A DNA stretch of 48,884 bases from an uncultured Clostridium sp. (GCF_900769625.1 NZ_CAAGHK010000093.1:1-48884), one strand, 5' to 3'; positions 1 to 7,876 are shown, numbered from the stretch's first letter. Numbers and translations are program-made. Notes: generated by a model not told the origin, from the letters alone.

Positions 1-119
1 AACTGGAATTGACAGAAGTGAAAGAAAACAAACAGATCCAGTTTTATATGAAATGGTAGCTAATGCACAAGCAATTATAACTATAAGCAGAAAAAGACTT
101 TGTAATTGTGCAGATAAAG
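1..119. repeat. Terminal direct repeat, copy 1 (circular overlap)
   Basis: These 119 bases are identical to 48766-48884. The repeat falls inside the coding sequence of thyX and joining the two copies restores one reading frame. This is most simply an assembly overlap of a circular or circularly permuted molecule rather than a biological terminal repeat. Confidence 0.95.
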
Positions 120-304
120 ATACTGTAAAAGCTTGGAATATGGCTTTAGAAGAGTTAAATAAAATAAACCCAACTTTAGTAAGTTGTTGTGTAGCAGATT
201 GTGTTTATAGAGGTCATTGTATGGAGCATAAATCTTGTAATTATCACAAAACATTTGCTTTTAAAGAAGAATTAGAAATGTATAGAGAAAATATAAATCA
301 GTAA
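2..304 (+). CDS. thyX: ThyX-like FAD-dependent thymidylate synthase, C-terminal part
   Basis: The frame is open from base 2 and continues the protein that starts at 48509; the ATG at 53 is internal. Joined across the repeat the protein is 186 aa, short for ThyX (usually 210-250). The part here begins inside the region after the RHKx7S motif and ends in a Cys-rich segment (SCCVADC, then YRGHC). ThyX makes dTMP from dUMP with methylene-tetrahydrofolate and FAD. It sits beside a DUF3310 gene (48144), SSB and a MazG-like gene, consistent with phage nucleotide metabolism. Confidence 0.8.
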   Translation, partial: TGIDRSERKQTDPVLYEMVANAQAIITISRKRLCNCADKDTVKAWNMALEELNKINPTLVSCCVADCVYRGHCMEHKSCNYHKTFAFKEELEMYRENINQ

Positions 305-334
305 AGTAAGGCAATAAGGGGGAGATAACTAAAG

Positions 335-817
335 ATGAAATTATTTGTATCAAGGAAAAAATATGATTTACTTAATAAAGAATATCTTTTATTGAATGAT
401 AAATATGAGGAACTTAAAGAAAACTTTAGAAAGATTGATGACTTAAATGGCGAACTAAATCTTGATATGTTGAATTTAGATTATAAAAGTAAGGATTTAA
501 TGTTTGAGAATGATAATTTAGAAAATCAAATATTATCATTAAATCAAGAAATAGATTTATATGATAATACAGTAAATGATCTAAGAGAAGAAAATGAAAA
601 GCTTAAAAAAGCTAATGAAGAGTTGGCAAAACTTTGGAATGATGCTAACAGAAAACTATGGTGTAATAATGAAAGTGCTAGGCAATTAAGAAAGTTATCA
701 AAAGATATATTAAATTCACAAAAGATAGATAAAAACCAACTAGCTACTTACATACATGACATATCATTTTACGTAGGTGGTGGTGTAGGTGTTGAGTTAA
801 AATCAAAAGATAAATAA
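335..817 (+). CDS. Coiled-coil protein of unknown function
   Basis: 160 aa with a GGGGAGA ribosome site upstream. Residues about 10-110 are Leu/Glu/Lys/Asn-rich with heptad spacing (for example NDLREENEKLKKANEEL), predicting a long coiled coil. The C-terminal 40 residues are not coiled coil and contain VGGGVGVEL. No signal peptide or membrane segment. It lies at the end of the early operon. I do not recognise a family; such proteins are common in phage early regions. Confidence 0.8.
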   Translation: MKLFVSRKKYDLLNKEYLLLNDKYEELKENFRKIDDLNGELNLDMLNLDYKSKDLMFENDNLENQILSLNQEIDLYDNTVNDLREENEKLKKANEELAKLWNDANRKLWCNNESARQLRKLSKDILNSQKIDKNQLATYIHDISFYVGGGVGVELKSKDK

Positions 818-832
818 AAGGGGAGTAAGGGA

Positions 833-1000
833 ATGAGAATAGTAAAAGGGGATAAAGTAAAATATTTAGATTTAGAAGGTGTCGCTATAAGCAATCCATA
901 TATGTATATATCTGATATGGAAACTTATATAGATGTTTATTGTAATGATATAAAAGAAACAATGACATTAAAAATAAATGATTTAGAGAAGGTTGATTAA
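833..1000 (+). CDS. Small phage protein, unknown
   Basis: 55 aa beginning MRIVKGDKVKYLDLEG, with AAAAGGGGAG upstream of the ATG. It ends TAA exactly before the ATG of the MazG-like gene, so the two are probably translated together. The GDKVKYLDLEG start suggests a small beta-barrel (SH3-like), but this is only inference. Confidence 0.65.
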   Translation: MRIVKGDKVKYLDLEGVAISNPYMYISDMETYIDVYCNDIKETMTLKINDLEKVD

Positions 1001-1249
1001 ATGAATAGAATACATAATTTAGAGATATATAAAAAACTTAGTGCAGTCAATATGTATAATAAACTTGATGAAGAAGTAAAAGAAGTTGCAGGTGCTATAT
1101 TGATGAATGATAGAGAAAATCTAACAGAAGAACTACTTGATGTAATTCAATGTTGCTATGGTATAGCTTTTACTAAGGGAATAAATTTAGAAGAACATAT
1201 AAAAGAACATAATGAGAAGTTATTAAATAGAGGACATAAATTTATATGA
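1001..1249 (+). CDS. MazG-like nucleotide pyrophosphohydrolase
   Basis: 82 aa. It carries the two helix motifs of the all-alpha NTP pyrophosphatase superfamily: DEEVKEV near residue 24 and EELLDVIQ near residue 43, followed by an HIKEHNEKLLNRGHKF tail typical of phage MazG-like proteins. Proteins of this family hydrolyse non-canonical NTPs or dNTPs to the monophosphate. The ATG directly abuts the previous stop. At 82 aa it is a minimal single-domain form. Confidence 0.7.
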   Translation: MNRIHNLEIYKKLSAVNMYNKLDEEVKEVAGAILMNDRENLTEELLDVIQCCYGIAFTKGINLEEHIKEHNEKLLNRGHKFI

Positions 1250-1371
1250 TATTAATTATAAAAATGATTTCAAATATAATAGGGTTTGTATTATTATTTA
1301 CTGTAACTAAAAAAAATATGTCATTGCATGAGTATATAACTTTATTAGTTGCAGTAGCATTGATTTGGTAA
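1246..1371 (+). CDS. Small membrane peptide
   Basis: 41 aa. Its ATG overlaps the TGA of the MazG-like gene (ATGA), a typical translational-coupling junction. Two hydrophobic stretches (MILIIKMISNIIGFVLLF and YITLLVAVALIW) flank a TKKN turn. Function unknown. Confidence 0.55.
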   Translation: MILIIKMISNIIGFVLLFTVTKKNMSLHEYITLLVAVALIW

Positions 1372-1431
1372 TATGTGGAAGCTATTTAAATCAATTTTAA
1401 ATAAGGTTGTGTGTGAAAGGAGAATAATTGT

Positions 1432-1671
1432 ATGAGTAATATATCAGAAGTTATGAAAGAACAGATAAGAGAAGTAATATTTAGCAAATTTGAGCACTGG
1501 GAGATAGACGAAGAATTGAATGAAAGTAGATTTAAGGAAATTGTGAAAAAGAATATTGAAGAAAAATTTTGCATAAAAGCTGATATTAAGGACATTCCTA
1601 ACGAAGAAGGCAAGTACATTATTAAGGTTGAACCATATATTGAATGTATCGAATCAGAAATAAGAATATAA
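1432..1671 (+). CDS. Hypothetical acidic protein
   Basis: 79 aa with a good ribosome site (AAAGGAG) upstream of ATG. Predominantly alpha-helical and charged in residues 1-45 (EVMKEQIREVIFSKFEHWEI), then a likely beta strand pair (EGKYIIKVEPYIE). No family recognised. Last gene before a 490-base gap. Confidence 0.7.
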   Translation: MSNISEVMKEQIREVIFSKFEHWEIDEELNESRFKEIVKKNIEEKFCIKADIKDIPNEEGKYIIKVEPYIECIESEIRI

Positions 1672-1702
1672 AAATACACAGAAGCTATTTGAAGCGATTT
1701 TA

Positions 1703-1734
1703 AAGGGGTTGCAAATCAAGCCCCTTATGTTTTA
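1703..1734 (+). terminator. Possible terminator
   Basis: AAGGGG-TTG pairs with CAA-G-CCCCTT around a short loop, followed by a weak T-containing tail (ATGTTTTA). It lies 30 bases after the stop of the gene at 1432. Confidence 0.45.
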
Positions 1735-2059
1735 TCATTGATAAAAATAAATATAAATAAACGGTTAATTCTAAAAGACATAAAATATGTACTTTTATGC
1801 CATTTAAAAATAAATAGCTTTATAATTAAGTAATTTCAATAGATAGAAGTGTATTTATTATGTCAGTTGATTTTGCTTTATTTTCAAATATGTCAGTTAA
1901 ATAGTATTAGTTTCAAAAGCTGAAATGCTTATACTAAACAATAATAAATTAATATTTGAGGATAAAGAACTTACGAAAGTAGGGGGTTAATATAGCTAAG
2001 GTTATTGATAAAACTAAGAAAAGAAGTAAATAAAAACACCGCAAAAACGGATAGGAAAA

Positions 2060-2147
2060 TAAAAAACATATTTTAGGTAGTGTAGCACCTATATAGTATC
2101 GGCAGACTACACCTTACACCATGACCGATACTAAAAAACATATTTTA
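2060..2147. repeat. 16-base direct repeat flanking a hairpin
   Basis: TAAAAAACATATTTTA occurs at 2060-2075 and again at 2132-2147. Between them TAGTATCGG (about 2094) can pair with CCGATACTA (about 2124), a perfect 9-bp stem with a loop of about 20 bases; GTGTAG and CTACAC nearby offer a competing 6-bp pairing. The downstream repeat runs into the next gene's leader. Confidence 0.6.
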
Positions 2148-2159
2148 ATAGGTGAAGTT

Positions 2160-2339
2160 ATGAAAGTTATAAGAGAATATAGAGTTATTTCAAATGAAGA
2201 TTGTGAAGTATTCCAAAAAGAATTTAATAAGTATCTTCAAGAATTTCAAGATAAAGGATATGAATTAGATATAAAATTTTCAACTTGTGTTTCGATTAAT
2301 AATAACTTAGTTCAAAGTGTTATGATACTTTGTTATTAG
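2160..2339 (+). CDS. Small protein resembling sporulation protein Cse60
   Basis: 59 aa when started at the ATG preceded by AGGTGA; an earlier in-frame ATG at 2121 lies in the hairpin region and has no ribosome site. The pattern, an FxxEFNKYLQEF helix followed by ELDIKFSTCVSI and a final VMILCY strand, is like the small Cse60 family of Firmicutes. Family assignment is by pattern only; function in phages is unknown. Confidence 0.55.
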   Translation: MKVIREYRVISNEDCEVFQKEFNKYLQEFQDKGYELDIKFSTCVSINNNLVQSVMILCY

Positions 2340-2374
2340 TGCAAAGAAAAGAGGAGTTTTAATAGGAGGATATT

Positions 2375-2704
2375 ATGAGATATAAAATAGGTCAAGAAAT
2401 AGAAATAACGGAAGATTTTACACTTAAAACAGTAGGAGGAAGAGAACTTACTGTAAAGGCTGGAGATAAAGCAATAATAGATAGTAGAGCAAGAATTAAA
2501 TACATATCAGGACAAGCTAGAGATGTTATGCAGATGCTAGGAAAAGATATTGAAGTAAATGGATATGATCATAGAAATATAGCTAGTATGATACTTAATA
2601 GACTTAATGGTGTATTTGGAATAGAAGAATTTTTAGATTACAACGATATTAATGATGATGAAATGATAGATGAAATAGAAGATGTATTAATGGATATACT
2701 TTAA
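2375..2704 (+). CDS. Hypothetical protein with SH3-like N-terminus
   Basis: 109 aa with an excellent AGGAGG site. Residues 1-35 (IGQEIEITEDFTLKTVGG then VKAGDKAIIDS) look like a small beta barrel. The C-terminus is very acidic (DYNDINDDEMIDEIEDVLMD), reminiscent of DNA-mimic or SSB-like tails. A similar arrangement occurs in many small clostridial phage proteins. No family assigned. Confidence 0.7.
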   Translation: MRYKIGQEIEITEDFTLKTVGGRELTVKAGDKAIIDSRARIKYISGQARDVMQMLGKDIEVNGYDHRNIASMILNRLNGVFGIEEFLDYNDINDDEMIDEIEDVLMDIL

Positions 2705-2715
2705 TAAATTTGGTA

Positions 2716-2731
2716 CCGACATTAATGTCGG
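2716..2731 (+). promoter_or_regulatory. Palindromic hairpin before ribosome site (copy A)
   Basis: TGGTACCGACATTAATGTCGG contains a perfect 16-base palindrome and lies just upstream of the AGGAGG of the next gene. A closely related hairpin, starting with the same TTTGGTACCGACATT, lies at 35128-35157 before another small Cys-rich gene. Confidence 0.6.
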
Positions 2732-2748
2732 GAGCATAGGAGGTAGCA

Positions 2749-2910
2749 ATGATTGGATGTAAAAATGGATGTTTATGCAATGATATAAATAAAGAACTAT
2801 GTTGCATTGAATGCGAAGAATTTTCAGTATGTAAAGGTTATTGTTTTGTAATTGACAACATTGAAGGAGATATATTATTTGATTGCAAGAGGGCATTTGA
2901 GGTTGAATAA
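2749..2910 (+). CDS. Small Cys-rich protein
   Basis: 53 aa with eight cysteines: C4, C8, C10 near the start, then CCIEC, C and C further on, and one near the C-terminus. Probably binds zinc. The ATG follows AGGAGGT by five bases, and the ribosome site is preceded by the palindromic hairpin at 2716. Function unknown. Confidence 0.65.
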   Translation: MIGCKNGCLCNDINKELCCIECEEFSVCKGYCFVIDNIEGDILFDCKRAFEVE

Positions 2911-2948
2911 AATAATTTATTTGTTGAGGTTAAAAGAGAGGTTTTAGA

Positions 2949-3104
2949 ATGTACAAGTTTTGGATTAGAGTTAGATTTTGTGGAGAAATCATAGATAGAT
3001 TTTTCTTAGATTATCCTAAGATGAATTATTTTATAACTAAACATAATATAAAAGATAGAGATATTATTTTTATAAAAACTAGAAAAGAATTGATATTAAA
3101 ATAG
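2949..3104 (+). CDS. Small basic hypothetical protein
   Basis: 51 aa, MYKFWIRVRFCGEIIDRFFLDY at the start and a basic KTRKELILK end; GAGAGG upstream. The alternating strand pattern (FWIRVRFCGEII) resembles that of the protein at 35950 (YRIYFRINGRVDFVEII), so the two may be distant paralogues. No function assigned. Confidence 0.6.
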   Translation: MYKFWIRVRFCGEIIDRFFLDYPKMNYFITKHNIKDRDIIFIKTRKELILK

Positions 3105-3121
3105 AAGAGGAGTTTTAATTT

Positions 3122-3421
3122 ATGAAAACAGAGCAATTAAAACTTTTAGGAAATATTATAGAGTTTCCTAAGAATCAAAAATTTAAAAATAAAGAGATAC
3201 AAGACAAGTTTTATGTTGCAACAGAACTTCTAAAAAGAATAATAGAACATGGACATGAGTTTAATATAACAGTCACAAGAGATGCAGCATTAGAGGTATT
3301 TGAAGAACGTGATCAAAAAATAAAAGATTTATTAGTCATAAGCACTAGTGAAGAATTTGAAAGAAATCTTGAATATAAAGATAAAAGTTATTTTTATGTA
3401 ATTGGCGATGAATTTAAATAG
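3122..3421 (+). CDS. Hypothetical protein
   Basis: 99 aa, ribosome site GAGGAG upstream. Mixed helices; no Cys, no membrane segment, no recognised motif. Part of the run of short genes leading to the late regulator; the stop is followed at once by GGTGGTGG, the ribosome site of the next gene. Confidence 0.7.
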   Translation: MKTEQLKLLGNIIEFPKNQKFKNKEIQDKFYVATELLKRIIEHGHEFNITVTRDAALEVFEERDQKIKDLLVISTSEEFERNLEYKDKSYFYVIGDEFK

Positions 3422-3433
3422 GTGGTGGAGATT

Positions 3434-3610
3434 ATGAATTACCAAAGAATGTGGTTTGCAATGAAAGAATTTTTACTAGATGGGAAAGGCAAAGGTGAAA
3501 TGTTAACGGATGATTTAATCGAAGAAATGTGCAAAATTGAAATATGTGAAAGTAGAGAGTGTAATAAGACTATATTTGATTTAGCTAAGAAGAATCATCT
3601 AAACACTTAG
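3434..3610 (+). CDS. Hypothetical protein
   Basis: 58 aa. I chose the ATG at 3434 because GGTGGTGGAG lies eight bases upstream; a GTG at 3422 is in frame but sits inside that ribosome site. Contains an acidic helix (LTDDLIEEMCKIEICESREC). Function unknown. Confidence 0.65.
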   Translation: MNYQRMWFAMKEFLLDGKGKGEMLTDDLIEEMCKIEICESRECNKTIFDLAKKNHLNT

Positions 3611-3631
3611 ATAATAAAAGGGAGATTTTAA

Positions 3632-3769
3632 ATGGAGGATTTTATGTTAAATTGCTTATTTTTTACAGGCTTGTTTCCACTTTTTGCTTTGTCTTTGTGC
3701 GTTGGGACTGCATTAATAGGAATATTTATAGTATATATTAAAAATATATTCAAACAGATAAAACAATAA
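3632..3769 (+). CDS. Small membrane protein
   Basis: 45 aa with a strong hydrophobic centre (LLFFTGLFPLFALSLCVGTALIG-like, residues 6-36) and a basic C-terminus (IKNIFKQIKQ). GGGAG precedes the ATG; a second ATG at 3644 with GGAGG upstream is an alternative start. Unknown role. Confidence 0.55.
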   Translation: MEDFMLNCLFFTGLFPLFALSLCVGTALIGIFIVYIKNIFKQIKQ

Positions 3770-3785
3770 TATCTAGGGGGGTATT

Positions 3786-4184
3786 ATGACTAAAGATAAA
3801 TATAAATATGTTGAAGGGTTATTAAGAAATTATAAAAAAAATAAATCAAGAATTAAAATATTAGAGTTAGGGCTAGTTACTGATGATGATTATACACTTG
3901 GGGCTATAGATTATTCAAAAGATAAAATACAAACTTCTAATAAAAGTGATTTATCAGATGCAATAGTTAAAAGAGAAAAAGAATTAGAAAAACTTAAGTA
4001 TGAAGTAAGCCTAACAGATGCACTCTTAGAAAGTCTAAATAATAAAGATAGATATATAATAGAAGCTTTTTATATAGAAAATATTAGAATGAATAAAATA
4101 GCCGTAAAGTTGAATTATTATGAAACTAAAAGCGTGTGGAACAACAAAGATAGAATAATGAATAGCTTAGTAGAGTTAGTGTAG
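3786..4184 (+). CDS. ArpU/RinA-like late transcription regulator
   Basis: 132 aa. The C-terminus (LNNKDRYIIEAFYIENIRMNKIAVKL, about residues 87-112) is a sigma-70 region 4-like helix-turn-helix as found in ArpU-type phage regulators. It is the last gene before the terminase module, the position typical for ArpU/RinA proteins, which switch on late transcription. A terminator overlaps its stop codon. Assignment rests on length, position and C-terminal pattern, not on a search. Confidence 0.6.
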   Translation: MTKDKYKYVEGLLRNYKKNKSRIKILELGLVTDDDYTLGAIDYSKDKIQTSNKSDLSDAIVKREKELEKLKYEVSLTDALLESLNNKDRYIIEAFYIENIRMNKIAVKLNYYETKSVWNNKDRIMNSLVELV

Positions 4185-4206
4185 GTGTAAAAGCCTACTT
4201 TTTTTA
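4181..4206 (+). terminator. Rho-independent terminator
   Basis: GTAGG-TGTAAAAG-CCTAC followed by seven T. It starts three bases before the end of the ArpU-like gene and separates the early transcript from the late module. Confidence 0.8.
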
Positions 4207-4440
4207 TTGCCAAAAAAAAACTCAGAAGTATTGAAATTACTACATTCTTACTTTAAAATTGCATTTTATTTACAAATCATATGTAGTATTATATTAACAT
4301 AGATATTTTATGATAATTTCATAATTATTCTTAATCTCCTTATTACTTATATTATTTTTAATATTTTTATTTTGATTTTTTATCCTAGCATATCAGTTTA
4401 AATTGATGTGCTAGTATTAAAACTCAAAGGGGATAATGAG
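4207..4440 (+). promoter_or_regulatory. Probable late control region
   Basis: About 230 very AT-rich bases between the terminator and the late genes. It contains CATATGTAGTATTA (4278-4291), a 14-mer found again at 38594-38607 in another control region. No clear -35/-10 pair; a late promoter dependent on the ArpU-like protein would be expected here. Also TAGCATATCAG and TTGATGTGCTAG (about 4386-4415) form an imperfect inverted repeat. Confidence 0.45.
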
Positions 4441-4590
4441 TTGAAGGAGAGAAAAACTAAGGTTAAAACTAAGGTATGGAAAGAAATAGATGAAGTTGTA
4501 AAAGCTACTATTGAAATACCTAAGAGGGTACAATGGCTAGTTGAAGTCATGGAAGAAGTGCCAAAGGGGGAGAGAAGTCTAAGAGATTAG
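4441..4590 (+). CDS. Short basic protein before terminase
   Basis: 49 aa from a TTG codon preceded by AAAGGGG; an upstream GTG at 4408 is in frame but has no ribosome site. Lys/Arg-rich start (MKERKTKVKTKVWKEIDEVV). Its last codons form half of a terminator. Position suggests a small terminase-associated or regulatory protein; no family recognised. Confidence 0.5.
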   Translation: MKERKTKVKTKVWKEIDEVVKATIEIPKRVQWLVEVMEEVPKGERSLRD

Positions 4591-4602
4591 GCTTCTTTTT
4601 TT
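4574..4602 (+). terminator. Terminator at start of late module
   Basis: GAAGTCTAA-GAGA-TTAGGCTTC (one T-G pair) followed by a run of T. It lies between the small gene at 4441 and terS, so transcription into terminase may be attenuated here. Confidence 0.75.
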
Positions 4603-4625
4603 ATTTTATTTAAGGAGGTGAAACT

Positions 4626-5042
4626 TTGAGTTTAACCACAAAACAAGAAATATTCGTGCAGAGATTGATTGAAGGCTATTCTCAAAGAGAAGCCTATAAA
4701 TTCGCATATGAAGCTTCTAATATGAAAAATGAAACAATAGATAAAAGGGCTTCCGAATTATTCTCTAAAGGGGAGATTAAGGGAAGGTATGAGGAATTAA
4801 AAAACGAACTCAAACAAAAGATGTTTTATACAGTAGAAAAAGCTAATGATGATTTAGAATGGATTAAATTAAAAGCTAAAGAAGATATAGAATGTCGGGG
4901 AATAAAACAAGCTAATGCAACTACTTATCTAGGGGCAGTAAAACAACAAATAGACTTAAATGGAATTACTATAAAAGAAGCTAAAGAGGATATAGATAAT
5001 GTAATTAAGTTTGAGATAGTTGGTGCTAGAAATGAAAGCTAA
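4626..5042 (+). CDS. terS: Terminase small subunit
   Basis: 138 aa starting with TTG five bases after AAGGAGGTG. Residues 1-55 (TTKQEIFVQRLIEGYSQREA, then IDKRASELFSKGEIKGRYEEL) match the N-terminal helix-turn-helix of the Terminase_2 (PBSX/SPP1) small-subunit family. It binds the phage packaging site and hands DNA to the large subunit. Its end overlaps the start of terL by 11 bases. Confidence 0.85.
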   Translation: MSLTTKQEIFVQRLIEGYSQREAYKFAYEASNMKNETIDKRASELFSKGEIKGRYEELKNELKQKMFYTVEKANDDLEWIKLKAKEDIECRGIKQANATTYLGAVKQQIDLNGITIKEAKEDIDNVIKFEIVGARNES

Positions 5043-6309
5043 AGTAGTAGCTAATAATCATTTTATTGATTTTTTAACTGACTGGAATTATAAATTTTAT
5101 TTTTTAGTCGGAGGATATGGAAGTTCTAAAAGCTATCATGTAGCAGAAAAAATATTATTAAAATTATCTACTGAAAAAAGACTTTGTTTGGTAGTTAGAG
5201 AAGTCTATGACACAATTAGAGATAGTTGTTTTAGTTTATTTGAAGAAGTAGCTAATAACATAGGAATTGGAAGTTATTTAAAATTTAAAACTTCACCCTT
5301 ACAAGTAATATTTCCAAATGGTAGCAAAATCATATTTAAAGGAATGGATAACCCACAAAAGCTAAAATCAATTAATGGTGTATCTATCATATGGCTCGAG
5401 GAATGTTCAGAGGTTAAATATGAAGGATATAAAGAGTTATTAGGTCGTTTAAGACATATGGAAATGAGTAATCACATTATTTGTTCTACTAACCCAGTAA
5501 GTAAAGCTAATTGGACCTATAAACATTTCTTTAAAAATGATGAAGCTAAAACACTTGTATTAGATGATAAAGTCTTGTATGAGAAGAGAATAGTTAAATT
5601 GAACAATACTTACTATCACCATAGCGTGTGTGATGATAATTCATTCTTGCCTAAAAGTTATATAGATGAACTTGAAAATATGAAAGCTTATGATTATGAC
5701 CTATACAGAGTAGCAAGACTAGGACAATTTGGAGTAAATGGAACTAAAGTATTACCACAGTTCAAGGAATTGCCACATGATAAAGTTATGGATTTTGTAA
5801 GCAAATGCCCTTCAAGATATATAAAAACTGGTATGGACTTTGGTTTTGTTACTTCTTATAATGCGATTATTCAAATGGCTATAGATGATAAAAATAAAGA
5901 TTTATACATATTCAAAGAGTATTACTCAAAAGGAAAAACTGATGACGAAATAGCTAAAGACATAGAAGAATTTAAGAAATTTATTATAATAGCTGATAAT
6001 GCCGAGCCTAAGTCAATAGCTTATTTTAATAGATTAGGTTACAAAATGAAAGCTTGTAAAAAGTTTGCAGGAAGTAGACTTGCAAACACAAAGAAGGTAA
6101 AAAGATTTAAAAATATTTACTGTTCAAGTGAATGTATAAATACAATAAAAGAACTTGAAAACCTAACATATAAAACAAATAGATTAGGTGAAATAGTGGA
6201 AGATGAATTTAATATAGATCCACATACATTTAGTGCTATTTGGTATGGTCTAGATGATTATGAGGTTGCAGATATAAAAAGATTTAACAGAGATAAATAT
6301 AACGTATAG
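5032..6309 (+). CDS. terL: Terminase large subunit
   Basis: 425 aa. ATPase motifs: Walker A-like VGGYGSSKS at residues about 26-34 and Walker B IIWLEE near 119. The nuclease half begins around residue 268 with MDFGFV (first acidic metal ligand), then IIADNAEPKS (second acidic site), typical of Terminase_3 (XtmB) proteins. It pumps DNA into the prohead and cuts it. I chose the ATG at 5032 over an upstream TTG at 5020 because it starts the usual N-terminus; it overlaps terS. Confidence 0.93.
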   Translation: MKAKVVANNHFIDFLTDWNYKFYFLVGGYGSSKSYHVAEKILLKLSTEKRLCLVVREVYDTIRDSCFSLFEEVANNIGIGSYLKFKTSPLQVIFPNGSKIIFKGMDNPQKLKSINGVSIIWLEECSEVKYEGYKELLGRLRHMEMSNHIICSTNPVSKANWTYKHFFKNDEAKTLVLDDKVLYEKRIVKLNNTYYHHSVCDDNSFLPKSYIDELENMKAYDYDLYRVARLGQFGVNGTKVLPQFKELPHDKVMDFVSKCPSRYIKTGMDFGFVTSYNAIIQMAIDDKNKDLYIFKEYYSKGKTDDEIAKDIEEFKKFIIIADNAEPKSIAYFNRLGYKMKACKKFAGSRLANTKKVKRFKNIYCSSECINTIKELENLTYKTNRLGEIVEDEFNIDPHTFSAIWYGLDDYEVADIKRFNRDKYNV

Positions 6310-6319
6310 GAGGTGTATT

Positions 6320-6496
6320 ATGATTTTTAAATTATGCTATTTATTTACTTTTATAACATCAATGATGAATTTATTAGGATTTACTAATCTTGAATGGAAG
6401 CTAATATTTACGCCTTCTGTTTTAGCTTTATTGATAAACGTTGTTATGTTTATAATAGCTTTTATTGTATTTGTATTTTGCGAATACAATAAATAA
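6320..6496 (+). CDS. Small two-span membrane protein
   Basis: 58 aa, with AGGAGGTG upstream. Two hydrophobic segments (residues about 3-20 and 27-53, ending VVMFIIAFIVFVFC). It sits between terminase and portal, an unusual place for a membrane protein; could be a superinfection or moron gene. No homologue recognised. Confidence 0.6.
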   Translation: MIFKLCYLFTFITSMMNLLGFTNLEWKLIFTPSVLALLINVVMFIIAFIVFVFCEYNK

Positions 6497-6511
6497 GATT
6501 GGAGGTGTACT

Positions 6512-7876
6512 ATGAGAAAAATAAAAATAGATAAAGATTATACTTTAACTAATGATTTAATACTTGATTTAATAGATAAACATTTAACAGAAAAATCGAG
6601 ATTAGAAAAACTTCTAAGATATTACAATAATGAAAATGACAAGATAAGTAATAGAGTATATAAAAATAAAAATAAGCCACAGAATAAGTTATCTCACCCT
6701 TACGCACAGTATATAACAGATACTGCGGTTGGTTATCTATTAGGTAAACCTATAGCTTATGTTACAGAGGATAAAAAGCTTCTTGAAGAACTTACAGATA
6801 TATTTAGGTATAATGATGAAGCTGACAACAATACTACTTTAGCTAAAATGGCTTCTATATATGGTTATGCTTATGAAATAATGTATATAGATAAATTTGC
6901 TAAAGCTAGATTTAAAGCAATTAATCCTAGTGAGTTAATAGTTTGCTATGATAACACTTTAGAAGAAAATATAATATTAGCTATAAGATATTATGATGAA
7001 ATAATTAGAGTTAATGATGAAGATGAAACAATAACTAGATTAGAAATATATACAAAACCTATTGAAAATGACAAAGGGCAAATAGTTAGCAATGGTAAAA
7101 TTATAAGAGGAACTATTGAAGATGGTAATGTAATTTTAACAGATGAAGAAGATTGTTATTTTGATGATATACCAGTGAATGTTTATATAAACAATGATGA
7201 ACTTTACGGAGATTTTGAAAAAGTAATAAGTTTAATAGATGCTTATGACCAAAGTCAGTCGGACACTGCTAATGACTTTGAATTATTTACTAATTGTATG
7301 TTAATAGTAAATGGCGAGTTAATAGATGACGAACAGGCTAAAGACTTAAATGACATAAATTTAATACAGTTTTTAAATTCAGATAGTGATGCAAAATATC
7401 TTATAAAAGATATACAAGATACTGCACTAGAGAATTATAAAAACAGATTAAATGAAGATATACATAGATTTAGCTTTGTACCTAATATGAGTGATACCGA
7501 GTTTTCTTCAAATGCAAGTGGGGTAGCTATGAAATTTAAACTTATGGGGCTTGAAAACTTAGTAGGAGTTAAGGAAAGTAAATTTAAAAAAGGTTTAATG
7601 AGAAGAATAGAGTTGTTATGTGCTTATACTAAAATGAAAAATAATAGCGACTATTCTTATTTAGCTATTGAGCCAGTCTTTACTAGAAATACTCCTAATA
7701 ATGAGTTAGAGTTATCACAAATAATGCAAAACTTAGATGGAATTTTAAGTGAAGAAACTATAATTGGGATGTCGCCTAGAGTTAGTGATATACAAGCAGA
7801 AATAGAGAAAAAAGAAAATGAAAGTAATAAGCTTTATGAGGACAATTATTCTGAATTAGGTGATATGAATGTATAA
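6512..7876 (+). CDS. Portal protein (SPP1 gp6-like)
   Basis: 454 aa with GGAGGTG upstream. Pattern of the SPP1-type portal family: N-terminal LISKHL-like helix, HPYAQYITDTAVGYLLGKP near residue 65, YGYAYEIMYID near 120, and the conserved NASGVAMKFKLMGLENL near 335. Twelve copies form the ring through which DNA enters and leaves the head. Overlaps the following methyltransferase by eight bases. Confidence 0.92.
   Translation: MRKIKIDKDYTLTNDLILDLIDKHLTEKSRLEKLLRYYNNENDKISNRVYKNKNKPQNKLSHPYAQYITDTAVGYLLGKPIAYVTEDKKLLEELTDIFRYNDEADNNTTLAKMASIYGYAYEIMYIDKFAKARFKAINPSELIVCYDNTLEENIILAIRYYDEIIRVNDEDETITRLEIYTKPIENDKGQIVSNGKIIRGTIEDGNVILTDEEDCYFDDIPVNVYINNDELYGDFEKVISLIDAYDQSQSDTANDFELFTNCMLIVNGELIDDEQAKDLNDINLIQFLNSDSDAKYLIKDIQDTALENYKNRLNEDIHRFSFVPNMSDTEFSSNASGVAMKFKLMGLENLVGVKESKFKKGLMRRIELLCAYTKMKNNSDYSYLAIEPVFTRNTPNNELELSQIMQNLDGILSEETIIGMSPRVSDIQAEIEKKENESNKLYEDNYSELGDMNV

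Larger units (their letters stand above)
1672..2159. other. Gene-poor interval with structured element
   Basis: About 490 bases without a convincing gene. It holds a GC-rich hairpin at 1703-1726, two TATGTCAGTT repeats (1859 and 1889), and at 2060-2147 a 16-base direct repeat flanking a hairpin. A 13-codon frame after AGGGGG at 1981 lacks an ATG, GTG or TTG start. Confidence 0.6.

Noticed and set aside
1..119. True terminal repeat of the packaged DNA
   Set aside because: The repeat lies within thyX and has a length typical of assembler k-mer overlap; real ends of packaging are not visible here.
1994..2033. Small peptide after AGGGGG at 1981
   Set aside because: The reading frame would begin with ATA, is only 13 codons long, and has no accepted start codon.
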